Positions 26,782-34,904 of a DNA stretch of 64,000 nucleotides are shown piece by piece. The first letter of the stretch is position 1, and each line of letters starts with the position of its first letter. Source of the stretch: a virus; the IMG/VR virus record IMGVR_UViG_3300035698_013362, positions 18,919 to 82,918 of that record; one strand, given 5' to 3'. The notes beneath the pieces are model-generated. The model searched no databases. It was not told where the DNA came from and saw nothing but the letters and a program-made list of their open reading frames with translations. The translations under genes were made by a program, and so were the position numbers.

Positions 26782-27144
26782 ATGAAAAATTATAAATGGA
26801 TTAAAATGCCAGTGTACGAAGTACAATTTCGATTCAAAACAGGTGAACCAGTAAGGTATTGGTTCAAATCCTTTACAGTAAATGCAGATGGATCGCTTGA
26901 GTGGTCTCTTTGTCTTGACCCTAAATCAGCTATGGCGGCTAAAAGACTAGCTAATCCAGAAACAAATGAAGCTAACCTTAAAAGATACGAAGAGTATGTT
27001 AAGACTCATACTAAATCCATTGTTAAATTGGTTCCAGATGAAATCACTATGATTAGTCAGGAATACACTCAATATCTAGAAGTTTATATATCCCTAAAGG
27101 CTATTAAGGACAATAAGTTATCACAATTTATTTGTGATCGTTAA
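26782..27144 (+). CDS. Early protein, hypothetical
   Basis: 120 residues, beta-rich start (VYEVQFRFKTGEPVRYWF) and helical middle. Not recognised. Last gene of the early operon; its 3' end overlaps the convergent spike gene by 17 bases, and I see no terminator between them. Confidence 0.65.
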   Translation: MKNYKWIKMPVYEVQFRFKTGEPVRYWFKSFTVNADGSLEWSLCLDPKSAMAAKRLANPETNEANLKRYEEYVKTHTKSIVKLVPDEITMISQEYTQYLEVYISLKAIKDNKLSQFICDR

Positions 27145-27943
27145 TTCCACCAGCTGTTTGTGTATTAGAGCCACCCGTTGTTAAGTTGTTATTCCCACCT
27201 ACGAATGTAGTGTGTTCCTGGCTCACTTGAAGGTCATCGTTCTTAAGGACGGTGACCTTTCTGTTTTTCTTAATCTTTTCAGTAGAACTACCATCACGAG
27301 TAGAGTCCTTGTCACCTTTATGTATTTCTGATGTATTACCATCTACATTAAGATAGTCATCACCCTGTACGTAAGTATGGCGATCACCAGTAATCTTCTG
27401 ATAAAGATCACCATCAATAGTAAGATTTACATGTCCTTTGATAACTACATCAAGGGCCATTTGATCAGCTTCAATTTCTATACGTGCACGTGTACCCTGA
27501 TTATTCAACTTAGTTCCTTGAGGGTTCTCAGTAGAAGTCTGCATAGATGATTCACTATTGTCCGGATTTTCGTCTATAGTGATTCTGAAGTTCTCACTAG
27601 ATAAAACATGCTGCATTTCGTGCTCGGACATCCAGGCGTCTCCTGCCTGTGCACTTGCAAAATATTTAGGATAGTTCTGATCATTACCTTCAAAGAATAC
27701 CCAAACATATGTTCCATTACCTGGAACTGAAGTCCACCCGGTCGAACTAAACTTTACACCAGAGTTTTCAGATATTCCTGCTCCACCAAATATTGGCATT
27801 ACTGGCTCTGCCCAAGGAAGTCTATCAGGCAAAGTTATAAACTCGCCATCATATACTCCTGGAATGTGAATCTTGCATCGTCCTGCATTTTCAGTGTCAA
27901 CGTTGCTAATTACAATCCCTCTATAGAATCCATTATTTACCAT
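27128..27943 (-). CDS. 5: Baseplate central spike protein (gp5/VgrG type, no lysozyme domain)
   Basis: 271 residues. The N-terminal OB-fold region has GFYRGIVISNVDTENAGRCK and VPGNGTYVWVFFEGND, as in gp5 and VgrG. The C-terminal part is a triple-stranded beta-helix built of short V/L-x-G-D/N repeats (VNLTIDGDLYQKITGDRHT, DDYLNVDGN, NNNLTTGG). T4 gp5 (575 residues) carries a lysozyme domain between these; it is absent here. Overlaps the gp27 stop by one base, matching the gp27-gp5 hub pair, and would carry the PAAR tip. Confidence 0.85.
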   Translation of the reverse strand: MVNNGFYRGIVISNVDTENAGRCKIHIPGVYDGEFITLPDRLPWAEPVMPIFGGAGISENSGVKFSSTGWTSVPGNGTYVWVFFEGNDQNYPKYFASAQAGDAWMSEHEMQHVLSSENFRITIDENPDNSESSMQTSTENPQGTKLNNQGTRARIEIEADQMALDVVIKGHVNLTIDGDLYQKITGDRHTYVQGDDYLNVDGNTSEIHKGDKDSTRDGSSTEKIKKNRKVTVLKNDDLQVSQEHTTFVGGNNNLTTGGSNTQTAGGINDHK

Positions 27944-29124
27944 TATTTTGTAAGCTTCCCAATACGACTCATGATGATCGTTTGATCGTATTTATTTGTT
28001 CCAAAACTATATTCATCCGTAGTACGCATGTTCATCCATAAACCAGAGAAAGTTGCCTTCAAGGATGGCGAAGAGCGCATTACTATTATGTCGCCGATGT
28101 TTCTTTCAGCTGCACCTCTAATCTTAACCATGACGCCATTATACGTTCTAACAGCGTTACGTATGTTGGCAAACCAATTATGTCCTTGACCAAACTGAAC
28201 GTAATTGATATCTTCTTCAGTATTAGACGTATTATCTATAATGCTATCAAATCCTGTAACTGAAGTACCATTTGTGATGTCTGTATAAAGCATTCGTCTT
28301 GTATCGAAAACACCTTTAAGATGATCAAACTTATATTCCTTGATTCCTTTAGACAAACGATCTATTTTAGTTGCTGTAACATCATTTGTGTATTCAATTG
28401 AAGTAGGGGTATAATAATCCTCTGAACCGAATCCTTCAGATGGAACTGAAAAGATATTATACGGTTGTAGAGTTGAGTTATTGATAATGTTCGTTAATGA
28501 ATCAATCTCTAACTTATTCTCAATCTGATTGTACCAAGGGAAATAAAACCCAGACCCATTAATAGACGCTAAGTCAAGTAATCTATTGATATGTTCTTTT
28601 ACCGATGAGTTTATGTCTGTAATAAAACTAGAGGTATATGATGAGTCTTTAATAGGACGAGTAAATGGGATCTTAGCTCTTGCTAGAATATTACAAGCAG
28701 TTTCGGTCACTGAAATATTCTTTGCATTCCCTGTACTGAATTTGATAGGGTTCATCCAAGCTTTATAGTGCTCAGATACTCCTTCAATCTTATACGTATT
28801 TGATTGTCCTGAGAAGTTTATTGGGATTACACGGTTAATGTTGAAAGCATGTATCTTATTAATTGTTCTTACATCAGCGCCATATTTCTCTTGAGCAATA
28901 ATCTTAATTCCGATAGCTGAGTTATTATCTGCAGCATAAAGAGGGATTACGGTAGAGCTAGGGTCCTTGATGATAATCTCAACCCTAGGAAATGGTTCCA
29001 TCGAGTCGTTAATAACCGATAGTTTTAAGACATGATCAAGAGGGATTTCTTGAGCTATGCCACCGCGACGTATTAAAGTAATTCCAACTTGGAACTCACT
29101 ATTATTGAGAGTGCATATATCCAT
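27943..29124 (-). CDS. 27: Baseplate hub protein gp27
   Basis: 393 residues (T4 gp27: 391). Starts FQVGITLIRRGGIAQEI and contains KLSVINDSMEPFPRVEIIIKD, the gp27 tube-domain pattern, and later FLYFPWY-type and HNWFANIRNAVRTYNG segments. Forms the trimeric torus between tail tube and spike. Immediately upstream of the gp5-type gene and downstream of gp53. Confidence 0.85.
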   Translation of the reverse strand: MDICTLNNSEFQVGITLIRRGGIAQEIPLDHVLKLSVINDSMEPFPRVEIIIKDPSSTVIPLYAADNNSAIGIKIIAQEKYGADVRTINKIHAFNINRVIPINFSGQSNTYKIEGVSEHYKAWMNPIKFSTGNAKNISVTETACNILARAKIPFTRPIKDSSYTSSFITDINSSVKEHINRLLDLASINGSGFYFPWYNQIENKLEIDSLTNIINNSTLQPYNIFSVPSEGFGSEDYYTPTSIEYTNDVTATKIDRLSKGIKEYKFDHLKGVFDTRRMLYTDITNGTSVTGFDSIIDNTSNTEEDINYVQFGQGHNWFANIRNAVRTYNGVMVKIRGAAERNIGDIIVMRSSPSLKATFSGLWMNMRTTDEYSFGTNKYDQTIIMSRIGKLTK

Positions 29125-29474
29125 TATTCAACAATCCTATCAAGAACAACCTGAACGATGTTCTGCTTAGGAATATTTATAACTGATTCTTCTTCAGGAA
29201 TATTAAACGGGTTAGTTATTTCGTTAGCTTTAGCAATAATCCACCAAAGCTTTGAATTACCATAATAAGCATATGCAAGCTTATACCAGCTATCTCCATC
29301 ACGCCAGAGGTGTTTAGTTACGAATTTTTCGTTTAGTTGATCAATATTACCAAATTCAATTGTTCGACCTGAGTAGAAATAGTCGTCTCCTTCATCAGTC
29401 TTATATGCATTGAACATATTGGCCATATCGGAGAACTTTAGTCCAATATTAGATTTTTTAATGTCTTGTACCAT
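29124..29474 (-). CDS. 53: Baseplate wedge protein gp53 (LysM-like)
   Basis: 116 residues (T4 gp53: 196). The LysM-like core is WRDGDSWYKLAYAYYGN followed by SKLWWIIAKANEITNPF, with the C-terminal INIP strand. gp53 clamps adjacent wedges. AAAGGAAATT precedes ATG 29474. Shorter than T4 at the N terminus. Confidence 0.85.
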   Translation of the reverse strand: MVQDIKKSNIGLKFSDMANMFNAYKTDEGDDYFYSGRTIEFGNIDQLNEKFVTKHLWRDGDSWYKLAYAYYGNSKLWWIIAKANEITNPFNIPEEESVINIPKQNIVQVVLDRIVE

Positions 29475-29482
29475 AATTTCCT

Positions 29483-30637
29483 TTAATTCGATTCACTAGT
29501 AATTCTAACCTTTTGATTACCCATTAAGTAATTAGCGTAAACGTTGAAACATGGAGGAGTAAGGTCACGTGCACTAATCGAAACTTTATAAGCATCAGGA
29601 TAAAGAGTATTTTCGTTTACCATTGGAACATCAGTGATTTTAGTGTACAATGGCATCTTACGAACATTACCTACGAACTCAATAGTCATATCAATAGCGA
29701 CGAATAACTGTATGAAGCGTCCTGGGCACTCAACTCTGAATACGTTTGGTGATTTAGTATATGCAAGAGAAAGGTTGCCTATAGAGGCTCCATCTGCTTT
29801 AGATTCAACATATTCTCCTACAGCATTTACAGCGTCTTCAATGTTTTCAGAGGCAGGTGAAGATCCTGTCATATGGACCCACTGTGTACTTGGGTATAAT
29901 GCATTAATAAAGGTAAAGTTCTTCTGTAAAGCTTCAAGGTCGTCATTAAGTAAAAAGAATTCAGTATCCCAACCTGGACCTTCAGAGTTATTGTTTGACC
30001 ATTGTGGTGATTTCATAATATTCATATTGAAACCATCATTCATCAATTCACCGAAACGTCCCGCTGAATCAATTGCATTACCCATTGTCCAACCATCTTT
30101 AGAGTTAGAGCTTAAGTAAGTGTTATTGTAAAAAGGGATTTCGTAAGTATTAACTACTTCACCTTCGATCAAGCCGTCAATAGCACTTATATCAAGAAGC
30201 TTATTTGATTCAGCAACAGAGGATGAATATTTGTCAGCAAGGTTATTCAAGTAAACTGATCCAGCAATCTGACTTCCTGTCTGGGCTACGGAAGTTGTTG
30301 CTCTTATAAATTTCTCTACTAGAGGTAGTTCACCTAAGGCGGTCATATCAGATAAGATTTTAGACCAATCTACTTTCTTCTTAGGTTGCTTTTCAACCAT
30401 GATTAGTTTAGGGATAGAATCATAATCAACTAATGAATCAGTTCCATTAATCTCATAGTTATCAGACCACTTATAATCTTTAAGGGTGAACGATCTTCTA
30501 TAAAGTGATCCGTTATAGGTAGTAGTTGTAATCCTTTTACCGTTTACTTTAATTGCCCCAACACTAGATACTTTAGCACCCCTAAAATTGATTGCTGCTC
30601 TTAAATCTTTCTTTGGTCCTAATTCATTATTTGCCAT
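29483..30637 (-). CDS. 48: Baseplate tail-tube cap protein (gp48-like)
   Basis: 384 residues from ATG 30637 (MANNELGPKKDLR), chosen because GGTGGGGAC lies just upstream; a GTG-type start at 30652 is less likely. T4 gp48 is 364 residues. The C-terminal half (FRVECPGRFIQLFVAIDMTI to YKVSISARDLTPPC) resembles the tube-like domain of gp48, which starts tail tube growth. Follows the tape measure with a short overlap, as in T4 (29-48-54). Confidence 0.65.
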   Translation of the reverse strand: MANNELGPKKDLRAAINFRGAKVSSVGAIKVNGKRITTTTYNGSLYRRSFTLKDYKWSDNYEINGTDSLVDYDSIPKLIMVEKQPKKKVDWSKILSDMTALGELPLVEKFIRATTSVAQTGSQIAGSVYLNNLADKYSSSVAESNKLLDISAIDGLIEGEVVNTYEIPFYNNTYLSSNSKDGWTMGNAIDSAGRFGELMNDGFNMNIMKSPQWSNNNSEGPGWDTEFFLLNDDLEALQKNFTFINALYPSTQWVHMTGSSPASENIEDAVNAVGEYVESKADGASIGNLSLAYTKSPNVFRVECPGRFIQLFVAIDMTIEFVGNVRKMPLYTKITDVPMVNENTLYPDAYKVSISARDLTPPCFNVYANYLMGNQKVRITSESN

Positions 30638-32435
30638 AGTTGTCCCCACCATCTAATCCACTATAATTAAAGGACTCATTATTTCTTGGAGTCATTATAA
30701 ATGTATTTAAGTCTTTTGGTTTGTTATCTTTTGTTGCAACAAGTATCTCTTGCAAGAATGGAACTAAAGCGTTATAACTATCTGTGCCGCCACCACTCAT
30801 TAATCTTTCACCTCTTGCTAACATTGCGTCAGTAGCTGCAGTTTCGAATATGTTAGGTAAAACAGAGGCATGTCGTTTCTTAACAGCCATTCTTCTTGCT
30901 GCAACTTCCTCCGCTTTTCTTTTAGCAGCTTCTCTTGAAGCTCGGGTATTCTGGATGTATTCCAGTTGATCAGCAAGCTTCTTATCCCAATACATATCTT
31001 GAATCTTGCCAATTCCATTAGCAATTTTATCAGAGATGTCAAATTTACTATCTAGATATTGTCCAATCTTATATCCGGCTACACCTGCACCTGCAATAAG
31101 GGTACCTTTAGCTAATACTTTAAGAATACCTGGGGCCGCTGTAGATACAGCATTAGCAATTCCTGTACCTACACCTGATCCCATTGCAGTACTTGCAAAA
31201 TTACTTCCCTTTCCAGATTTTACATTAGATCCCTTAGCGTGGAATAGAGAACCATCTGCTCCTCTCATTCCTCCTTCATTAAACATTTTCATAAGGATTT
31301 CATTACGATCCATGTCTAACTGGAACTGCTTATCTAATCTATTTTGTTGTTTATGCTGACTGAATTCATTACCTTTAGAATCACGTTTGATCGCATTAGC
31401 TTTCTGTTTTCCTGAACGAGCAATAGACTTAGCAATAGCTTTAGCGATTACTCCACCTGCTTCACCATCCTTGAATAAATTCTCAGGCATGATACGTTCT
31501 AATAGGTCTTCACCTTTAGAATCAAATGTAAGGCTTTTAATACCCTTATTGATCTTACCAAGCATTCGATGCTTAGCCATAGCAAATCGTAACATATAGA
31601 TTGGATCATTACCAACTGGGAATATGAATGAGTCAATAGGAACTTCAACTTTAGTTTGAAGAGGCTTCCATTTAGTAAGCTTAAATGACTTGTGAACAGG
31701 TCCAGGAGAAGGAGCTACAAAGGTGATGTTCTTAATACCTTTATTTACTTTAGTCAACATTCTGTGCTTGGCAAGATTATAACGTAAAGAGAAGAATTTA
31801 CTGTTCGTTGTTGGAAGAACAAATGAGTCAATAGGAACTTCAGCTTTAGTTTTTTCGATCTTAGTAAGTTTAAATGATTTGTGAGTTGGTGGAGTAACAA
31901 AGGTGATATTACTAATGCCCTTATTAACCTTAGACAAAAGTTTATGTTTTAGTAATCCATAACGAGCTGTATAAAATTTGCTGTTTGAAGTAGGGAACAA
32001 CATCGTTGATAATGGAAGTTCATGCATATCGGTGAACTTCATTAAACCTACACCTTGCTCAAGACGACCTAAGGCCATCTGCTTCACTTTGTTGTAACGC
32101 TTCATAAATTTAGCATTACGTGAAGTATCATCATCGAACATATCAAATAATGACACACGGTTACGACTTGCTACCATTAAGCCAACAAGTTTATTAACAC
32201 TTTCAAGGATTCGCAACTTACTTTTAGTGAATTTACGAGCAATCTTTTTATCTTCCTGTTCGGAAGTAGAAGGCATTAAAAGTTTATCTATGTCTAATTG
32301 GTACTCTACGACAGCTTTACGTGTAAGCTTTGCAACTTCACGATAAACCTTCTCGTACATTTTGCCCATTTTTTCATCGAACTCTTGCGTTGCAGGAGAA
32401 CGTGCTATTTGTCTGTTTTGAGAATCTAGAGCCAT
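30627..32435 (-). CDS. 29: Tape measure protein (gp29-like position) with three internal repeats
   Basis: 602 residues (T4 gp29: 590). Helical and basic. It contains three tandem repeats of roughly 62 residues, residues about 140-320: LPLSTMLFPTSNSKFYTARY, VPIDSFVLPTTNSKFFSLRY and VPIDSFIFPVGNDPIYMLRF, each followed by LxKHxMLxKxNKGIxxxTF. A Gly/Ala-rich membrane-like segment (LAKGTLIAGAGVAGYKIG) lies near residue 455, a usual feature of tape measures. Late AATAAATA at 32441-32448 is followed by five bases and the ATG. The upstream gene has a probable -1 frameshift, as is typical ahead of tape measures. Confidence 0.8.
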   Translation of the reverse strand: MALDSQNRQIARSPATQEFDEKMGKMYEKVYREVAKLTRKAVVEYQLDIDKLLMPSTSEQEDKKIARKFTKSKLRILESVNKLVGLMVASRNRVSLFDMFDDDTSRNAKFMKRYNKVKQMALGRLEQGVGLMKFTDMHELPLSTMLFPTSNSKFYTARYGLLKHKLLSKVNKGISNITFVTPPTHKSFKLTKIEKTKAEVPIDSFVLPTTNSKFFSLRYNLAKHRMLTKVNKGIKNITFVAPSPGPVHKSFKLTKWKPLQTKVEVPIDSFIFPVGNDPIYMLRFAMAKHRMLGKINKGIKSLTFDSKGEDLLERIMPENLFKDGEAGGVIAKAIAKSIARSGKQKANAIKRDSKGNEFSQHKQQNRLDKQFQLDMDRNEILMKMFNEGGMRGADGSLFHAKGSNVKSGKGSNFASTAMGSGVGTGIANAVSTAAPGILKVLAKGTLIAGAGVAGYKIGQYLDSKFDISDKIANGIGKIQDMYWDKKLADQLEYIQNTRASREAAKRKAEEVAARRMAVKKRHASVLPNIFETAATDAMLARGERLMSGGGTDSYNALVPFLQEILVATKDNKPKDLNTFIMTPRNNESFNYSGLDGGDNYGK

Positions 32436-32440
32436 ATGTT

Positions 32441-32448
32441 TATTTATT
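32441..32448 (-). promoter_or_regulatory. Late promoter, leaderless class (tape measure)
   Basis: Minus-strand AATAAATA, gap AACAT, then ATG 32435. No Shine-Dalgarno. Overlaps the intergenic region after the 49-residue gene. Confidence 0.75.
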
Positions 32449-32463
32449 CAAATACTGTATGAA

Positions 32464-32613
32464 TTAATCATACCATAGGCGTCTATATAGTTTCTTGACC
32501 CACCAACGGTATCTAGTAACTACCTGATTGGTTCTATCCTGCTTAACAACAAATGGATCCTCAAATCGAAGATCTAGATCACGTTTGAAGTCTTTAATGA
32601 TATTTTTATTCAT
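32464..32613 (-). CDS. Small basic protein between chaperone and tape measure
   Basis: 49 residues (MNKNIIKDFKRDLDLRFEDP to KKLYRRLWYD). ATG 32613 overlaps the stop of the frameshift extension (GATGAATAA), so its translation is probably coupled to ribosomes that shifted frame. Rich in Arg, Lys and aromatic residues. Position suggests a small tail assembly factor. Not recognised. Confidence 0.6.
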   Translation of the reverse strand: MNKNIIKDFKRDLDLRFEDPFVVKQDRTNQVVTRYRWWVKKLYRRLWYD

Positions 32614-32788
32614 CTGCAGCCTGGGCCTTTGCCTGTTTATTGATTATTGAACATTGAAGCTCAAAATCTAGGATGGATACATTACCTATATCAAATGGAT
32701 TGAATTTCATTTGCAGAGAAAAAGAGGCGATCATCTCAAGTATGTAGAAAAGTCGCCCTCGGTCTTCTTCTCTTATAACATAAAAAAA
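32606..32788 (-). CDS. -1 frameshift extension of the gp26-like chaperone
   Basis: The last codons of the upstream gene read GAT TTT TTT ATG TTA TAA. A -1 slip on the seven T (32782-32788) leaves the stop and opens 58 further codons: YVIREEDRGRLFYILEMIAS, then FSLQMKFNPFDIG to AKAQAADE, ending TAA 32606-32608. There is no start codon at the head of this frame, so frameshifting is the simplest route to it; an internal ATG (MIASFSL) exists without a ribosome site. The fusion would be 323 residues. Upstream-of-tape-measure position and short alpha-helical content match known G/GT or E/E' type extensions. Confidence 0.7.
   Translation of the reverse strand, partial: FFYVIREEDRGRLFYILEMIASFSLQMKFNPFDIGNVSILDFELQCSIINKQAKAQAADE
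32724..32788 (-). promoter_or_regulatory. Frameshift signal: slippery heptamer and H-type pseudoknot
   Basis: Heptamer T TTT TTT (32782-32788), spacer ATGTTATA (8 bases), stem 1 AGAGAAG (32767-32773) with CTTTTCT (32746-32752, one G-U pair), loop 1 AAGACC, stem 2 GAGGGCGA (32753-32760) with TCGCCTC (32724-32730, one bulged G), loop 3 of 15 bases. The two stems abut, so they could stack coaxially. Pairings were found by eye. Confidence 0.65.
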
Positions 32789-33576
32789 TCAGAGGTATCC
32801 ATGAATGTATTGATAGGCTCACCACAGTTAGGGCATGGAATATCGTAGAAGAATCTAGAGGTGATGAGGCCAATATCTTCAAAGAATGAAGCAAGTGATT
32901 CAATATTAGCAGAAATATTCTGAATGAACTCGATCTTTTCCATGAAGGCTTTATCAGCAAAGTCATCTACAAGTTCCCATTCGCCTTCTTCATTTTTGAA
33001 GGACATATCCTGGATACAGCAAATAACGTAGTCAATATATTTTTCGGCTGGAGTAACATCACGGGTCTGAGCAACACGTGAGTAATACATTTCAAGCATG
33101 ATCAAATCAAGTTGTCTTGGTAAGCCAAGTTTAACTTGCGCTGTGCCTGCTGTAGTTTCAAGCTCTTCTAATTTGAAGGTCTTATCAAATTCAGTAGCAG
33201 ATTCAATAAGTCGATCGAAGTCGACCTTCTCCTGGAATGCTTCGGTACACTTAGGACATTGGTAATTTACAATGAACTCATTGATGTAGTTCTCTTTACG
33301 TAGAGCACAACACAAAATGAAGAAATCACGAACATCGATTGATTCGAGTTCAACTGGAGAAAGAGAATTTGTTTCTACCAAGGCTATCTTGGCAAGGTCT
33401 GCTTCAGACGCAAAAACCATACGGTTATCATCAATAGCTAGCTTAGAAATAATCTTCTGATCATTTACACTAAGATGTTTGATACGTAGTTCTTTATCTA
33501 GAGAAGGTAGGTTAACAACGAAGTAGCCGGCGCCCTCTTTATTAGGGATGTTTTTTAGGATTTCAGATGTATTCAT
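32773..33576 (-). CDS. 26: Baseplate hub/tail assembly chaperone (gp26-like)
   Basis: 267 residues of the T4_baseplate (gp26) type: FVVNLPSLDKELRIKHLSVN, then FFILCCALRKENYINEFIV and two CxxC knuckles (CPKC near residue 109, CPNC near 252) that probably bind zinc. In the middle are PRQLDLIMLEMYY and YIDYVICCIQDM. It lies directly upstream of the tape measure, the slot of tail assembly chaperones. Its last codons form a slippery run, see the extension. T4 gp26 is shorter (208). Confidence 0.78.
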   Translation of the reverse strand: MNTSEILKNIPNKEGAGYFVVNLPSLDKELRIKHLSVNDQKIISKLAIDDNRMVFASEADLAKIALVETNSLSPVELESIDVRDFFILCCALRKENYINEFIVNYQCPKCTEAFQEKVDFDRLIESATEFDKTFKLEELETTAGTAQVKLGLPRQLDLIMLEMYYSRVAQTRDVTPAEKYIDYVICCIQDMSFKNEEGEWELVDDFADKAFMEKIEFIQNISANIESLASFFEDIGLITSRFFYDIPCPNCGEPINTFMDTSDFFML

Positions 33577-33581
33577 ATTGT

Positions 33582-34040
33582 TTACTTGACAGGGATGGCT
33601 TTATCAATATCTAATTTAGAAAGCCCAGCTCTTTTCGCAATACGACCGATTGCTGATCCTAAAATTTTCGCAAATTTTATTGAAGTGGACTTTGTTCCCT
33701 TTGCAAGTTTCTTTGATAGTATCTTAGAACTACTTGGACCGAATTCATCTTCGATGTCCTTAGCGTCTCTAAGATTCTCATATGCATACTTTCTGATTTC
33801 TAGAGGGTTTAAAGAGCCTTGATGCTCGGCTGAACCCCATGTAAAAATAGCTGTTAAATAATGAATAAGTTTAGGCTTGTTGCCCATGATAACGTCGGCA
33901 GCACGTAATACCATTCCACTGATTACTAGAGTAGCAATAGCTGTCCCTATAATCTCGTCGAGCTGTTCAATTTCTTTTAGAATCTGTTCTTCTTTTTCAC
34001 TGATTAGGCATTCATTATATGATTCGAAAATTGCGTCCAT
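33582..34040 (-). CDS. Putative capsid-targeted protein, MDAIFESY N-terminus
   Basis: 152 residues. Begins MDAIFESYNECL, one of the recurring M-D-x-I-[YF]-E-S-Y starts in this window. Hydrophobic segment IIGTAIATLVISGMVLRAA near residue 31 and a basic C-terminal region (KSTSIKFAKILGSAIGRIAK) that could bind DNA or membrane. AAGGATAATACA precedes the ATG. No family recognised. Confidence 0.6.
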   Translation of the reverse strand: MDAIFESYNECLISEKEEQILKEIEQLDEIIGTAIATLVISGMVLRAADVIMGNKPKLIHYLTAIFTWGSAEHQGSLNPLEIRKYAYENLRDAKDIEDEFGPSSSKILSKKLAKGTKSTSIKFAKILGSAIGRIAKRAGLSKLDIDKAIPVK

Positions 34041-34050
34041 TGTATTATCC

Positions 34051-34890
34051 TTAAATTATGCTTTTAACTTTGTCACCGATTTGGCGTATTGGGGTAAGGT
34101 ATTTAGTATCCATTAAGCTCTTAGCACCTGAAACGAGAGGGTTCCCAAATACTTCCATTTTATTAAATTTGAAGCCAACTGATCTATTGTCCATTGCTAC
34201 TTCATGAGAAAGGTTTGGGGTATCACAGAAAACTGGATAAACCCCACTTAGTTTATATGTGTACTTAACATTGGCTTCATCTAAGAGTGCTCCTAGACCA
34301 AATAAGCCATCACTATTACTGTTCTCGTTATATACATGGATGAAGACGTTTGCACGCCTAAAAGGTACGTTCTGTCTGGAGTGTGTACTCATTACTTCTT
34401 CCATCCAAGGATGAAAATATCCTTCGATTGGAGATTCAACAGTACTAAGTAAATCTAAAGAGAATGAATCAGATTCAGGTTCGATAGTTCCCATACCTGG
34501 ACAATTCCATGTACTGAAGCTATTTGATTCAGAGCTAATTGATACACTATTACCATCTGATGTTTTTAAATTCGGAAGATTAATCCCTTTTACAAGGAAT
34601 GGAATATCCTGTACTGGGTAACGAGAGATATAGTTTTTTTCAAGACCGATTTCTTTACTTATCAAAGAGAGTCCTGTTGTAAGAGCCGATCCAGCAGTTC
34701 CTAAACCAAATAGATCGGCTTTATCAAGAGCAGCATTACCATCCTTACCAGCCTTACCAAAAAGACTATCCCCACCTAAGCTATTATTTGGGAATGAAAA
34801 TGTAATAGAGAAAAACCGACCAGTTGATAAAGTAAACTTATCATCACCTGATCCGAATTTTTGATAGAATTGTGCTAGTTTATTGCTCAT
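34051..34890 (-). CDS. 54: Tail-tube-like baseplate protein (gp54-like)
   Basis: 279 residues (T4 gp54: 320). C-terminal half has the tube-like pattern RRANVFIHVYN, then KYTYKLSGVYPVFCDTPNL and VAMDNRSVGFKFNKMEVFG, matching the strand order of the tail tube gene at 43.8 kb (LSGVYPSNVGDINL). gp54 with gp48 primes tube polymerisation. A late GATAAATA lies six bases before ATG 34890. Confidence 0.6.
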   Translation of the reverse strand: MSNKLAQFYQKFGSGDDKFTLSTGRFFSITFSFPNNSLGGDSLFGKAGKDGNAALDKADLFGLGTAGSALTTGLSLISKEIGLEKNYISRYPVQDIPFLVKGINLPNLKTSDGNSVSISSESNSFSTWNCPGMGTIEPESDSFSLDLLSTVESPIEGYFHPWMEEVMSTHSRQNVPFRRANVFIHVYNENSNSDGLFGLGALLDEANVKYTYKLSGVYPVFCDTPNLSHEVAMDNRSVGFKFNKMEVFGNPLVSGAKSLMDTKYLTPIRQIGDKVKSII

Positions 34891-34896
34891 TTATGT

Positions 34897-34904
34897 TATT
34901 TATC
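34897..34904 (-). promoter_or_regulatory. Late promoter, near-leaderless
   Basis: Minus-strand GATAAATA, six-base gap to ATG 34890, overlapping the upstream stop codon. Predicted leader one base. Confidence 0.6.

Noticed and set aside
27128-27943. Lysozyme domain in the gp5-type spike
   Set aside because: Looked for the catalytic lysozyme segment between the OB and beta-helix parts; the spacing leaves no room for it.
32736-32966. Separate 76-codon frame over the gp26-like gene end
   Set aside because: It lies in the +1 frame across conserved gp26 sequence, and the -1 frame gives the better product with a slippery site.
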